Numbered from the stretch's first letter, positions 1-9,052 are shown. The stretch is DNA of 64,000 nucleotides from Streptomyces sp. XY006 (GCF_002237655.1 NZ_NOKT01000038.1:1-64000), one strand, 5' to 3'. A program made the numbers and translations. The notes: generated by a model from the letters alone, not told the origin.

Positions 1-958
1 GCGGCGCGGGCGCCGCGTGCGGCAGCCGGGCGCGCCACCGCGCGCCGGCCACCCGCAGGACCCCGGCGGCGGCGGTGGCCGCACGCCGCCGGCGGGGCAC
101 CACCGCGCGGCGGTGCAGCACCGTGTGGTCCTGCCGTGCGATCTCGTCCAGGATGCCGCCGTACAGGGTGAACGCGGCGCGGATGCAGGGCCGTACCCGC
201 GGGTCGAGCATGGCGATGCCGGGCTCCGCCGTCCGGTACACCTCCCGGGTCAGGTCCTCGGCCGCGACGAAGGCCGCCCGGATCCGCGGATCGGTGCGCC
301 CGGTGCGCCTGCTCCACTCCAGCAGCGCCCGGTCGACGCCGTGCGCGGCGAGCAGGTCGGCGGGCAGGTAGACGCGGCCCCGGTCGAGGTCCTCGCCCAC
401 GTCCCGCAGGAAGTTGGTGAGCTGGAACGCCACGCCGAGGGCCGCCGCGTGCGGTGCGGCCTCCTCGCGCGGGACGACCGTGCCGAGCACGGGCAGCATC
501 TGCAGGCCGATCACCGCGGCCGAGCCGTGCATGTAGGCCCGCAGGTCGGCGTAGGTCGGGTAGTCCGTGACGGTCAGGTCGGCCCGCATCGAGGCCAGGA
601 AGTCGGCGAACAGGGTGACGTCGATGGCGTACCGGTCGGCGGTGTCGGCCACGGCCCGCACGACCGGTTCGGTGCCGCCGCCGCTGCGCAGCGCGTGCGC
701 GAGGTCGCCCTCCAGCCGCTTCAGCAGCAGGTCGCGTTCGCCGGGGTCGCGGTCGCGGTCCAGGTCGTCGACGATGTCGTCGGCCCAGCGGGCGAAGCCG
801 TACAGCGCGTGCACGGCCGCGCGGCGCTCCAGCGGCAGCAGGCGCGTGGCCAGGAAGTAGGTCCGGCCGTGGCGGGCGTTGAGCCGCCGGCACCGGGCGT
901 AGGCGGCGCGCAGGTCCGGGCCGGTGATCCCGGCGGCGTCCAGTTCACGACGGGTCAT
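1..958 (-). CDS. crtB: phytoene synthase CrtB (3' end beyond window)
   Basis: Squalene/phytoene synthase family. It condenses two geranylgeranyl diphosphates head-to-head to phytoene, the first committed carotenoid step. About 319 codons are visible from an ATG at 958; the C-terminus lies past the left edge. Both Asp-rich Mg-diphosphate motifs are visible: DDIVDD at residues 60-65 and RDVGED at 185-190, the latter followed by LDRGRVYLP as in bacterial CrtB. The start overlaps the end of crtI by 14 nt, so the two are translationally coupled as the distal genes of a minus-strand operon. The family is usually 300-340 aa, so little is missing. The cyclase and desaturase genes for aromatic or cyclic carotenoids would be further left and cannot be judged here. 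Confidence 0.95.
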   Translation of the reverse strand, partial: MTRRELDAAGITGPDLRAAYARCRRLNARHGRTYFLATRLLPLERRAAVHALYGFARWADDIVDDLDRDRDPGERDLLLKRLEGDLAHALRSGGGTEPVVRAVADTADRYAIDVTLFADFLASMRADLTVTDYPTYADLRAYMHGSAAVIGLQMLPVLGTVVPREEAAPHAAALGVAFQLTNFLRDVGEDLDRGRVYLPADLLAAHGVDRALLEWSRRTGRTDPRIRAAFVAAEDLTREVYRTAEPGIAMLDPRVRPCIRAAFTLYGGILDEIARQDHTVLHRRAVVPRRRRAATAAAGVLRVAGARWRARLPHAAPAP

Positions 959-2561
959 GGGCACCTGCGCTGGTCGGGGCGGTCGGGGTCGTCGGAGCCG
1001 TCGGAGCCGTCGTGGTCGTCGGGCGGGGGGCCGCGGCACGGGCCGGCCGGGACGTCCGGGGCGTCCGGGGGGTCCGTCCGGGGACGCCGGTGATGCGGGC
1101 GGCGGCGAGTTTGCCGCTGATCAGGACGGTCGGCACGCCCACGCCGGGCGTGGTCCCGCAGCCCGCCAGCACGACGTTGTCCAGCCCGCGCACGAGGTTG
1201 CGCGGCCGGAACGGGCCGGTCTGCGCGAAGGTGTGGGAGACGGAGAACGGCGTGCCCGCCGCGTGGCCCTGGGCCGTCCAGTCCAGCGGGGTCACCAGGG
1301 CCTCCTCCTGCACGCTGTCCGCGAACCCGTCGAGGCCACGCCGCTCCAGCTCGGCGACCAGGCTGTCGCGGTAGCGCGGGCCCAGCTCCCGCCAGGTGGT
1401 GGCGGAGGGGCCGACAGCCGTGTTCGGGCAGGGCGCCAGGACGTAGTGGAGGTGGCGGCCCGGCGGGGCCAGGGAGGCGTCGTGCGTCGTCGGGCGGGTG
1501 ATCAGCAGCGACGGGTCGCTCATCAGCGTCCCCGTGCGGGTCAGTTCGTCGAAGGTCCGCTCCCAGGCGGCGCCGAAGGAGAGCGTGTGGTGGGCGAGGT
1601 GGGGCCAGGTCCGGTCGGTGCCCGCGTGCAGGATCACCGCGGACGGCGAGTGCCGCAGCGGGACCGGGCGCACCGGCGCGCGGCCCAGAAGCCGGTGCGC
1701 GGTGGACAGTTCGCAGGTGAGCACCACGGCGTCGCACGCGATGCGCTCACCCGAGGCGAGGCGCACGGCCCGCACCCGGCCCGCCGTCCGTTCCAGCCCG
1801 CTCACCTCGGACGACCAGCGCAGCTCGGCACCGGCGTCGGACGCCGCGTCGGCCATGGCCCGGGGCAGCGCGTGCATGCCGCCCTTGGGGAACCAGACGC
1901 CGGCCACGGTGTCCATGTAGGCGATCACCGCGTAGGCCGCCAGTGCCCGGGCCGGGGCGACCCCGGCGTACAGGGCCTGGAAGGAGAAGACCCGGCGCAG
2001 CCGGTCGTCGGAGAGGAAGCGGCCGATCCGGCCGTCCAGCCGCCCGAAGCCGCCGAGCGCGGCCAGCCGGGCGAGGTCCGGGTGCGCGAGCTGGAACGGC
2101 GAGTCGAAGTTGGTGTCGATGAACCGGCGCATCTGGGCCCGGTAGAGCCGCTCCAGCCAGTGCCGCAGCCGGCGGTAGCCCGCGGCCTCGGCCGGTCCGG
2201 CGAAGCGGCGCACCTCGGCCTCCATGGCGTCGCCGTCGGTGTGGACGTCCAGCGAGGTCCCGTCGGCGAAGCCGGCGCGGTAGGCCGGGTGCAGGGGGAC
2301 CAGCTCGACGCGGCGGGCGAGGCTGTCGCCGACGGCCGCGAACGCCTCGTCGGCCAGGTGCGGCATCGTCAGCACGGTGGGCCCGGTGTCCACCAGGTAG
2401 TCGCCGAGCCGCAGCCGTCCGGCCCGGCCGCCGGGGCCGGGGTCCCGTTCGACGAGGGTGACCTTGCGGCCGGCACCCAGCAGGTGCAGGGCGCAGGCCA
2501 GTCCGGACAGCCCCGCACCCACCACGACGACGTGGTCGGTCGGCCCCGTCACCGTTCTCAT
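945..2561 (-). CDS. crtI: phytoene desaturase CrtI
   Basis: FAD-dependent CrtI-type phytoene desaturase (538 aa) that converts colourless phytoene to lycopene. The N-terminal dinucleotide-binding fold carries VVVGAGLSGLACALHL at about residues 12-27 followed by the acidic VERD. The C-terminal FAD signature GCGTTPGVGVPTVLISGK is intact near residue 470. The last 45 residues are a low-complexity Thr/Pro/Ala tail encoded by a run of near-repeats (about 955-1080), longer than in typical CrtI, and probably disordered. The start overlaps the end of crtE by 4 nt and the stop lies inside crtB, giving crtE-crtI-crtB order. I am confident of the function; the number of desaturation steps is inferred from the family. 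Confidence 0.95.
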   Translation of the reverse strand: MRTVTGPTDHVVVVGAGLSGLACALHLLGAGRKVTLVERDPGPGGRAGRLRLGDYLVDTGPTVLTMPHLADEAFAAVGDSLARRVELVPLHPAYRAGFADGTSLDVHTDGDAMEAEVRRFAGPAEAAGYRRLRHWLERLYRAQMRRFIDTNFDSPFQLAHPDLARLAALGGFGRLDGRIGRFLSDDRLRRVFSFQALYAGVAPARALAAYAVIAYMDTVAGVWFPKGGMHALPRAMADAASDAGAELRWSSEVSGLERTAGRVRAVRLASGERIACDAVVLTCELSTAHRLLGRAPVRPVPLRHSPSAVILHAGTDRTWPHLAHHTLSFGAAWERTFDELTRTGTLMSDPSLLITRPTTHDASLAPPGRHLHYVLAPCPNTAVGPSATTWRELGPRYRDSLVAELERRGLDGFADSVQEEALVTPLDWTAQGHAAGTPFSVSHTFAQTGPFRPRNLVRGLDNVVLAGCGTTPGVGVPTVLISGKLAAARITGVPGRTPRTPRTSRPARAAAPRPTTTTAPTAPTTPTAPTSAGAHDPS

Positions 2562-3820
2562 ACGAGCTCCTCGGCGGGGCGCGGGGCGACGCCCGCGGCC
2601 CGCTCCACCAGGGCGGCGAACTCCCGCCGTACGTCGGGTCCCGCGCCGGTCGCCTCGAAGTGCCGCAGGGCGGCGGCCGCCAGTTCCGCGGTCCGGGCCT
2701 CCACCTCGGCCCGGGCGCCCGTTCGCTCCAGCGCCGCCCGCATGCGTTCCACGGTGTGCTCCGGGCGGGTGTGGCCGCCCGGGGCGAGCACGTCGCAGGC
2801 CTCGCGGTCGCCGGAGGCCCGGGCGAGGCGGACGGCGGCGGCGAGCAGCGGGGTGAGTTTGCGGGAGCGCAGGTCGTCCTCGGCCGGTTTCCCGGTCAGG
2901 GCCGGGTCACCGAAGGCGCCGAGGAGATCGTCGCGCAACTGGAAGGCCAGGCCGGCGCAGTGGCCGGCGGCCCGCAGCGCCTCCGTCGTGCGGGGGTCGG
3001 CGCCGGCCAGGGCCGCGCCCAGGGCGAGGGGCCGGGCGACCGTGTAGCGGGCGCTCTTGAGGGCGGCGATGGTCAGCGCCTCCTCGTCGCCGGACGCGCC
3101 GCTCGCCTGGGCGTGCAGGTCGCGGTACTGCCCGGCGACCATCTCGGTGCGCATCGCCCGCCACTCGTGGTGCAGCCGGGCGCCCTGCGGCGACCCGAGC
3201 GCCGTCTCCGTCAGCAGGTCGTCCGCCCAGGCGAGCGCCAGATCACCCGCGAGCACGGCGGACGAGATGCCGAACGACTCGGCGGACACCGCGCCCGGCG
3301 TGCCGAACGACTCGGCGGACACCGCGCCCGGCGTGCCGAACGACTCCGCGGACACCGCGCCCGTCGTGCCGAACGACTCGGCGGACACCGCGCCCGTCGT
3401 GCCGAACGACTCGGCGGGCCCGGCCGGGTGCCTCCCGGCGAGTTCCACGTGGAGTGCCGGGCCGCCCCGGCGCAGGGGCGAGGCGTCCATCACGTCGTCG
3501 TGGATGAGGGCGCAGCCCTGGAGCAGTTCGAGGGCCGCTCCCGTGCGCAGCACGGCCGTGGCGTCGCCCGAGCCGCCCGCGGCCCGCCAGCCGCACCAGG
3601 CGAACGCCGTCCGCAGCCGCTTGCCTCCCCGCAGGACGAACGCGGCGACGCGCTCGGCCAGGTCGGCGGCGTACACCGCGTCGATGCCGCGGGACTGCCG
3701 CAGCCGCGCGTCGAGCACCTGCTCCAGGACGGTCTCCACGGCGCTCGTGGCCCAGGGAGCGGTCAGCGTCGCGTCGTCTCCTTCCGCCGGTCCGGCCACC
3801 GTCGGCCGCGGTCCAAGCAT
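2558..3820 (-). CDS. crtE: geranylgeranyl diphosphate synthase CrtE with internal repeat insert
   Basis: Trans-isoprenyl diphosphate synthase (420 aa) supplying GGPP to CrtB. The first Asp-rich motif is DDVMD at residues 108-112 followed by ASPLRRGGPALH. The second is DDLLGAFGD in the context FQLRDD, about residues 285-300. ATG 3820 is preferred over TTG 3826 because AAGGGG sits about 6 nt upstream. The odd feature is an insert of five 11-residue repeats (AESFGTTGAVS-like, residues 135-189) between the first motif and the conserved helix that normally follows directly (VLAGDLALAWADDLL). This makes the protein about 55 aa longer than usual. Catalytic residues are kept, so I expect an active enzyme with a flexible loop. 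It is third in an operon after the photolyase (78-nt gap). Confidence 0.93.
   Translation of the reverse strand: MLGPRPTVAGPAEGDDATLTAPWATSAVETVLEQVLDARLRQSRGIDAVYAADLAERVAAFVLRGGKRLRTAFAWCGWRAAGGSGDATAVLRTGAALELLQGCALIHDDVMDASPLRRGGPALHVELAGRHPAGPAESFGTTGAVSAESFGTTGAVSAESFGTPGAVSAESFGTPGAVSAESFGISSAVLAGDLALAWADDLLTETALGSPQGARLHHEWRAMRTEMVAGQYRDLHAQASGASGDEEALTIAALKSARYTVARPLALGAALAGADPRTTEALRAAGHCAGLAFQLRDDLLGAFGDPALTGKPAEDDLRSRKLTPLLAAAVRLARASGDREACDVLAPGGHTRPEHTVERMRAALERTGARAEVEARTAELAAAALRHFEATGAGPDVRREFAALVERAAGVAPRPAEELV
3254..3418 (-). repeat. 33-bp in-frame minisatellite inside crtE
   Basis: Five head-to-tail copies of a 33-bp unit (plus-strand core cgaacgactcggcggacacc, then gcgcccggcgtgc). 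The copies differ by only a few bases: a ggc/gtc alternation gives Pro or Thr at one codon, and there is a single tcc variant. Each unit encodes 11 residues, so copy-number change preserves the frame. The last copy has diverged (ESFGISSAV). Near-identity suggests recent expansion by slippage or recombination. Confidence 0.93.
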
Positions 3821-3898
3821 GCGCAACCCCTTCTCGTCCGATCATCCGCACATCAGTGCTTCCGGCGGCAGCCGTGCCGTGGATGCGCCGGCCGGTTC

Positions 3899-5272
3899 TC
3901 ATCCGCGCTCACGGGCCTGCCGGAAGCGGGCCAGCCCGTCCGCGAGGCCGACGAGCGGCTCCGGGTACCCCAGAACGGCGCGCCGCTCCGCCGGGAGCCG
4001 CCAGGGCTCGTGCACCGTCTCCGCGCCGACGCCGGCCAGTTCGGGCACCCAGCGCCGTACGTACGTGCCGTCCGGGTCGTAACGCCTGCCCTGGCGCACC
4101 GGGTTGAGGACCCGGTGCGGGCGGGAGTCGGTGCCGGTGCCGGCGACCCACTGCCAGTTCAGCTGGTTGTTGACGATGTCGCCGTCCACCAGCAGGTCGA
4201 GGAAGTGCCGGGCGCCGATCCGCCAGTCCACGTACAGCGTCTTGGTCAGGAAGCTCGCCACGACCAGCCGGGCCCGGTTGTGCATCCAGCCCTCGGTGCG
4301 CAGCTGCCGCAGGCCCGCGTCGACCAGGGGATAGCCCGTACGGCCCTCCCGCCAGGCGGCGATGTCCCCGGCCGCCTCCTCGGCGCCGCGCCACCGGTCG
4401 TGCCGGGTGCGGTAGTCCCGGACCGACGCCTCGGGCCGGGCGGCGAGGACCTGGTGGTGGAAGTCGCGCCAGCACAACTGGCGTTCGAACGCCTCGGCCC
4501 CGGCGCCGCCCCGCTCTCGGGCCCGGTGGATCAGCTCCACCGGCGACAGCGCCCCGAAGTGCAGGTACGGGGACAGGCGTGAGGTCGCGTCACCGGCCAG
4601 GTCGTCGTGGTGTTCCTCGTAGCGGGACAGGTCCGCCCGGGCCCACCGCGCGAACCGCGCCCGTCCCGCCGTCTCCCCGCCCTCGGCGAGCTGCGGCGAC
4701 AGGCCCGGCATGCCCGCGCGGGACGGCGGCTCCTCGCCGCGCACGGCGTCGGGGACGCGCACGGCGCGCGGCGCGGGCAGAGGGCCGCGCAGCGACTGCC
4801 CGGACCAGCGGCGGAAGTAGGGGGTGAACACGGCGAAGTGGTCGGAGCCCGCCGGGGCGACGGCGCCCGGCGCCACGGCGGTCACCACCGCGTCGTGCAC
4901 GCGCAGCCGCACCCCGTCGGCGCCCAGGGCCCGGCGCAGCCGCTCCTCGCGGCGGTGGGCGTAGCCGGTGACGCCCGCGGCCATGTGCACCTCCGTGGCG
5001 CCGCAGTCGGCGGCGACCGCGCGGACCTCCCGGGCGACCGGACCCGAGCGCACGACCAGCCGCCCGCCGCGGCGGCGCAGCGAGGAGTCCAGGTCGGCCA
5101 GGCAGTCGGCGAGGAAGGCGGCACGGTTCGGCGCGTCGAAGCCGGCCGCGTGGACGGCGGGGTCGCGGACGAACAGCGGCACCACCTCGTCCGCCGCCCG
5201 CAGCGCGGCGTGCAGCGGCGGGTGGTCGTGCAGGCGCAGGTCCGCGGTGAACAGGACGACCGCGACGGTCAT
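3899..5272 (-). CDS. phr: deoxyribodipyrimidine photolyase
   Basis: Class I CPD photolyase/cryptochrome family (457 aa), a flavoenzyme repairing UV pyrimidine dimers with visible light. The N-terminal alpha/beta antenna domain begins VVLFTADLRLHDHPPL. The FAD domain has TSRLSPYLHFG, WRDFHHQVL, WMHNRARLVVASFLTK and the C-terminal signature DGDIVNNQLNWQWVAGTGTD. The Trp residues usual for the electron-transfer chain appear present, so an active repair enzyme is likely. ATG 5272 overlaps the stop of the upstream DUF2867 gene (ATGA), showing coupling. Linkage to crt genes is a known Streptomyces theme in which both are light-induced through LitR/CarH; no LitR-like regulator lies in this window. 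Confidence 0.95.
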   Translation of the reverse strand: MTVAVVLFTADLRLHDHPPLHAALRAADEVVPLFVRDPAVHAAGFDAPNRAAFLADCLADLDSSLRRRGGRLVVRSGPVAREVRAVAADCGATEVHMAAGVTGYAHRREERLRRALGADGVRLRVHDAVVTAVAPGAVAPAGSDHFAVFTPYFRRWSGQSLRGPLPAPRAVRVPDAVRGEEPPSRAGMPGLSPQLAEGGETAGRARFARWARADLSRYEEHHDDLAGDATSRLSPYLHFGALSPVELIHRARERGGAGAEAFERQLCWRDFHHQVLAARPEASVRDYRTRHDRWRGAEEAAGDIAAWREGRTGYPLVDAGLRQLRTEGWMHNRARLVVASFLTKTLYVDWRIGARHFLDLLVDGDIVNNQLNWQWVAGTGTDSRPHRVLNPVRQGRRYDPDGTYVRRWVPELAGVGAETVHEPWRLPAERRAVLGYPEPLVGLADGLARFRQARERG

Positions 5273-6795
5273 GACGTCACTCCCGGGGTGGATGTCCGAC
5301 GCTTCCCCGTGCCGTCCGCCGCAGCCCGGGCGATGTTGCGGGCCATGCCGCCGAAGACGACGGAGTGGAACGGGGCGACGCTCCACCAGTAGGCGTGGCC
5401 CAGCAGCCCGCGCGGATGGAACAGGGCGCGCTGGCGGTAGACGGTGCCGCCCCGGTCGTCGGTCTCGGTGTACATCTCCAGCCAGGCCAGGCCCGGCAGC
5501 CGCATCTCGGCGCGCAGCCGCAGCAGCCGGCCCGGCTCGATCTCCTCCACCCGCCAGAAGTCCAGCGAGTCGCCGACCCGCAGGCGCTCGGTGTCGCGCC
5601 GGCCCCGGCGCAGCCCGACCCCGCCGGCGAACCGGTCGAGCCAGCCGCGGACCGCCCAGGCCAGCGGGGAGGAGTACCAGCCGTTGTCGCCGCCGATGCC
5701 CTCGACGACCTTCCACAGCGCCGCCGGCGACGCGTCGACCGGCCGCTGCCGCTCGTCCTCGTAGAGGCTGCCGCCCGCCCAGTCCGGGTCGGTGGGCAGC
5801 GGGTCGCTGGGGGCGCCGGGCACCGAGGCGGAGGACCAGCGGGTGGCGACCTGCGCCTCGCGCACCCTGCGCAGGGCCAGGGCCAGCGCCTCGTCGAACG
5901 GCAGCGGCCGGCCCGGGAGGTCGGGGACGTACCGGGCGATGTCGTGCTCGTGGCAGACCACTTCGTGGCGCAGGGACTCGGTCAGCGGCCGGGCGAGGGA
6001 GGCGGGCACCGGGGTGACCAGGCCGACCCAGTGGCTGGACAGCCGGGGGGTCAGGACCGGGACCGGCACGATGAACCGTCGTCGCAGCCCGGCCACGGCG
6101 GCGTACCGCAGCATCATGTCCCGGTAGGTGAGGACGTCGGGCCCGCCGATGTCGAACGCCCGGTCGACGTCGTCCGGCATGGTCGCGGAGCCGACGAGGT
6201 AGCGCAGCACGTCCCGTACGCCGATGGGCTGGGTGCGGGTGTGCACCCAGCTGGGGGTGACCATGACGGGCAGGCGCTCGGTGAGGTAGCGCAGCATCTC
6301 GAAGGACGCCGAGCCCGAGCCGATGACGACGGCCGCCCGCAGCACCGTCGCGGGCACGGGGGAGGCGAGGAAGATCTCCCCGACCTCCGCCCGCGACCGC
6401 AGGTGCGGCGAGAGCGACTCCTCGGGCACGTTCCGGGGCGTGAGCCCGCCGAGGTAGACGATCCGCCGTACGCCGGCCGTGTGGGCCTGCTCGGCGAAGA
6501 TCCGGGCGGCCTCCCGGTCGGTGTCCTCGAACCGGGAGCCGCTGCCGAGGGCGTGCACCAGGTAGTAGGCGACGTCGACGCCGCGCATCGCGGCGGCGAC
6601 CGACGCCGGGTCCGTGACGTCGCCCCGGACCGTCTCGGCGTGCGGTGCCCAGGGGTGGTCGCGGAGCTTGTCCGGCGAGCGGGCCAGGCACCGGACGCGG
6701 TGCCCGGCCTGGAGCAGCTCCGGCACCAGGCGCCCGCCGACGTACCCGGACGCCCCGGTGACCAGACAGTGCAGCCCCTGTCCGTCCTGCGTCAT
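5269..6795 (-). CDS. SDR-type NAD(P)-binding protein with DUF2867 domain
   Basis: Two-domain protein (508 aa from ATG 6795). The N-terminal atypical short-chain dehydrogenase/NmrA-like Rossmann fold has CLVTGASGYVGGRLVPELL close to the start, and VDVAYYLVHALG where classical SDRs carry the catalytic Tyr region. The C-terminal roughly 180 residues (from about DPDWAGGSLYEDERQR) resemble DUF2867, a SRPBCC-like domain that may bind a hydrophobic ligand. ATG 6795 is chosen because GGGAGG lies about 7 nt upstream; a GTG 30 nt earlier lacks this. It is the first gene of the photolyase-crtEIB operon, so a role with isoprenoid or carotenoid products is plausible by position only. Substrate and reaction are unknown. 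Confidence 0.85.
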   Translation of the reverse strand: MTQDGQGLHCLVTGASGYVGGRLVPELLQAGHRVRCLARSPDKLRDHPWAPHAETVRGDVTDPASVAAAMRGVDVAYYLVHALGSGSRFEDTDREAARIFAEQAHTAGVRRIVYLGGLTPRNVPEESLSPHLRSRAEVGEIFLASPVPATVLRAAVVIGSGSASFEMLRYLTERLPVMVTPSWVHTRTQPIGVRDVLRYLVGSATMPDDVDRAFDIGGPDVLTYRDMMLRYAAVAGLRRRFIVPVPVLTPRLSSHWVGLVTPVPASLARPLTESLRHEVVCHEHDIARYVPDLPGRPLPFDEALALALRRVREAQVATRWSSASVPGAPSDPLPTDPDWAGGSLYEDERQRPVDASPAALWKVVEGIGGDNGWYSSPLAWAVRGWLDRFAGGVGLRRGRRDTERLRVGDSLDFWRVEEIEPGRLLRLRAEMRLPGLAWLEMYTETDDRGGTVYRQRALFHPRGLLGHAYWWSVAPFHSVVFGGMARNIARAAADGTGKRRTSTPGVTS

Positions 6796-6859
6796 GCTCC
6801 GCCTCCCGTCTCCGGCCGCGATCACGGCCCGCCCCTACAGGAGACTTCGCGAGCCGCCC

Positions 6860-6890
6860 CCGCGGCGGATGCACGGCACCGTGCCCGCGG
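6860..6890 (-). terminator. hairpin after MMPL gene
   Basis: Nested inverted repeat: outer CCGCGG/CCGCGG arms and inner GCACGG-CA-CCGTGC. It lies just past the MMPL stop (6895) and before the DUF2867 start, so it probably ends the MMPL transcript and insulates the crt operon. There is no T-run, as is usual for Streptomyces. Confidence 0.6.
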
Positions 6891-6894
6891 CCGT

Positions 6895-9015
6895 TCAGCC
6901 GGACGGAGCATCGGCCCCGGCCGGCCGCCGCACCGGCGCGCCCCGGCCCGCCAGGACGCTCGGCCACCACGCCCGCGGCCCGATGTCGATCACCAGCGCG
7001 GGCACCAGCAGCGACCGCACCACGAGCGTGTCCAGCAGCACCCCGAAGGCGACGATGAACGCGATCTGCACCAGGAACGCCAGGGGAATCACCATCAGGG
7101 CCGCGAACGTCGCGGCGAGCACCACGCCCGCCGAGGTGATCACACCGCCGGTGGTGGTCAGCCCGCGCAGCACGCCCCGCCGGTTGCCGTGCGTGAGCGC
7201 CTCCTCCCGCACCCGGGACATCAGGAAGATGTTGTAGTCGACGCCCAGCGCCACCAGGAACACGAAGCCGTACAGCGGCACCGACGCGTCCGTGCCGCTG
7301 AAGCCGAGCAGGTGCTCGAAGACGAGCGCCGAGACGCCGAGCGTCGCGAGGAAGTTGAGCCCCACGGTCGCCACCAGCAGCACCGGCACGAGCAGGGAGC
7401 GCAGCAGCGCCGTCAGGATCAGCAGGATGACGGCGAGCACGACCGGCACGATGACCGTCCGGTCCCGGGCGGCGGTCCGCTGGGTGTCGTACTGCTGTGC
7501 GGTGTAGCCGCCGACCAGCGCGTCGGCCCCGGGGACCGCGTGCACCCGGGTGCGCAGCCGCTCGATCGTGGCCTTGGCCGCGTCGCTGTCGGCGGCGGCC
7601 TTCAGGGTGGCGTCGATGCGCACCCGCCCGTCCACCACGAGCGGCTCGCCGCCCCCGGGCCGGCCCGAGGCGGAGACGGCACCGGCCGAGGCCACGCCGT
7701 CGGTGCTCCGGGCGGCGGCCGTCACCTCGGCGGTGCGGTCGGCGTCGGCGATGATGACGGCCGGGTTGCCGGAGCCGCCGGGGAAGTGCTCCCCGAGGGT
7801 GCGCTGCGCGGCGACGGAGGGCGCGTCGTTGACGAAGATCTCGTCGAGCGGCACGCCCCGGGAGGACAGCGAGGGCGCGAAGGCCGCGCAGGCGGTCAGC
7901 ACGAGCGCCGTGACGACCCAGGTCCGCCGCGGCCGGCCGTCCACCGTCGCCGCGACCCGCCGCCACACCCCGCTGCCCTCGGTGGACTCCCGCGGCGGCT
8001 TCGGCCTGGACGGCCAGTACGCCGTGCGGCCCAGCAGCGCCAGCGCGGCGGGCAGGAAGGTCAGGGTGGTGAGCACCGCGCAGGCGATGCCGATGGCGCC
8101 GACCGGCCCGAGGGCGCGGTTGTTGGTGAGGTCGCTCGCGAGCAGGGCGAGCAGCCCGAGTGCCACGGTCGCGGCGCTGGCGGTGATCGCCCCGGAGGAC
8201 CGGCGCACCGCGGCCCGCGCCGCCTTGAAGCGGTCCCCGCGCACGGCGAGTTCCTCCCGGAAGCGCGCGGCCAGCAGCAGGGCGTAGTCGGTGGCGGCGC
8301 CGATCACCAGGATGGACAGGATGCCCTGCACCTGCCCGTCGACCCGGACCACGTCCCGCTCGGCCAGCGCGTAGACGACCGCACAGGCCAGGCCCAGGGC
8401 GAAGACTGACCCCAGGATGATCAGGAACGGCAGCAGCACGCTGCGGTAGACGAGCAGCAGGATCAGCAGCACGGCGCCGAGGGCCACGCCCAGCAGCAGT
8501 CCGTCGATGCCCGCGAAGGCGTCCGACAGGTCGGCCTGGCCGGCCGCCGGCCCGGCGAGCTGCGCCGTGGTGCCCGGCACGTCCCGGGCCGCCTCGCGCA
8601 CGGCGTCGAGGACGGCGGGCAGTTCGTCGCCCAGGTCGGGCTCCAGCTGGACGACGGCCTGCAGCGCCTCACGGTCGTCGGAGAGCAGGGCCGGGGAGGG
8701 GCGGCCCACCACCCCGGGCTCTCCGGCGAGCGCGGCGACGGCCCGGGTCGCCTCGGCCTGCCGGTCCGCCGTGAGCCGCTGTCCGTCCGCCGTCCACACC
8801 ACGACGGCCGGGACGGTCTCGGCCTGGTCGAACGCCGCGCGGGCGTCGAGCACCCGGGTGGACTCGGCGCTGCGCGGCAGGAAGGCCGCCTGGTCGTTGG
8901 TGGCCACCTCGCCGAGCCTGCCCGCGTAGGGGCCGAGCGTGCCGCCCACCCCCAGCCAGACGAGCAGCAGAACGAGCGGGACGAGCCACCTGGCCCGTCG
9001 CGGAGCGGTACTCAT
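6895..9015 (-). CDS. MMPL-family RND transporter
   Basis: Integral membrane exporter of the MMPL/RND superfamily (706 aa from ATG 9015; an ATG two codons upstream lacks ribosome-binding spacing, whereas GGGG is 6 nt before 9015). It has an N-terminal TM (WLVPLVLLLVWLGVGGTL), a first extracytoplasmic loop, a block of about five TM segments (from GLLLGVALGAVLLILLLVYR, with GAATDYALLLAARFREEL), a central cytoplasmic linker, a second loop, then a second TM block with VALGVDYNIFLMSRVREE. The GxxxDY motif in each half is the MMPL proton-relay signature. It is divergent from a MarR regulator across a palindrome and so is probably drug- or lipid-responsive. Substrate cannot be read from the sequence. 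Confidence 0.93.
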   Translation of the reverse strand: MSTAPRRARWLVPLVLLLVWLGVGGTLGPYAGRLGEVATNDQAAFLPRSAESTRVLDARAAFDQAETVPAVVVWTADGQRLTADRQAEATRAVAALAGEPGVVGRPSPALLSDDREALQAVVQLEPDLGDELPAVLDAVREAARDVPGTTAQLAGPAAGQADLSDAFAGIDGLLLGVALGAVLLILLLVYRSVLLPFLIILGSVFALGLACAVVYALAERDVVRVDGQVQGILSILVIGAATDYALLLAARFREELAVRGDRFKAARAAVRRSSGAITASAATVALGLLALLASDLTNNRALGPVGAIGIACAVLTTLTFLPAALALLGRTAYWPSRPKPPRESTEGSGVWRRVAATVDGRPRRTWVVTALVLTACAAFAPSLSSRGVPLDEIFVNDAPSVAAQRTLGEHFPGGSGNPAVIIADADRTAEVTAAARSTDGVASAGAVSASGRPGGGEPLVVDGRVRIDATLKAAADSDAAKATIERLRTRVHAVPGADALVGGYTAQQYDTQRTAARDRTVIVPVVLAVILLILTALLRSLLVPVLLVATVGLNFLATLGVSALVFEHLLGFSGTDASVPLYGFVFLVALGVDYNIFLMSRVREEALTHGNRRGVLRGLTTTGGVITSAGVVLAATFAALMVIPLAFLVQIAFIVAFGVLLDTLVVRSLLVPALVIDIGPRAWWPSVLAGRGAPVRRPAGADAPSG

Positions 9016-9052
9016 GCGCATCCCCAGCCTAGAGAAAATAACTCACCTATAA

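Noticed and set aside
3254..3418. CRISPR-like array in crtE
   Set aside because: Units are head-to-tail without spacers, in frame, and no cas genes are near; it is a coding minisatellite.
5273..7966. Minus-strand frame of the photolyase stays open about 2.7 kb upstream of its start
   Set aside because: It runs through the DUF2867 and MMPL genes in another frame; the codons lack Streptomyces third-position bias and the sequence is Arg/Ala-rich with no domains. GC-rich shadow.
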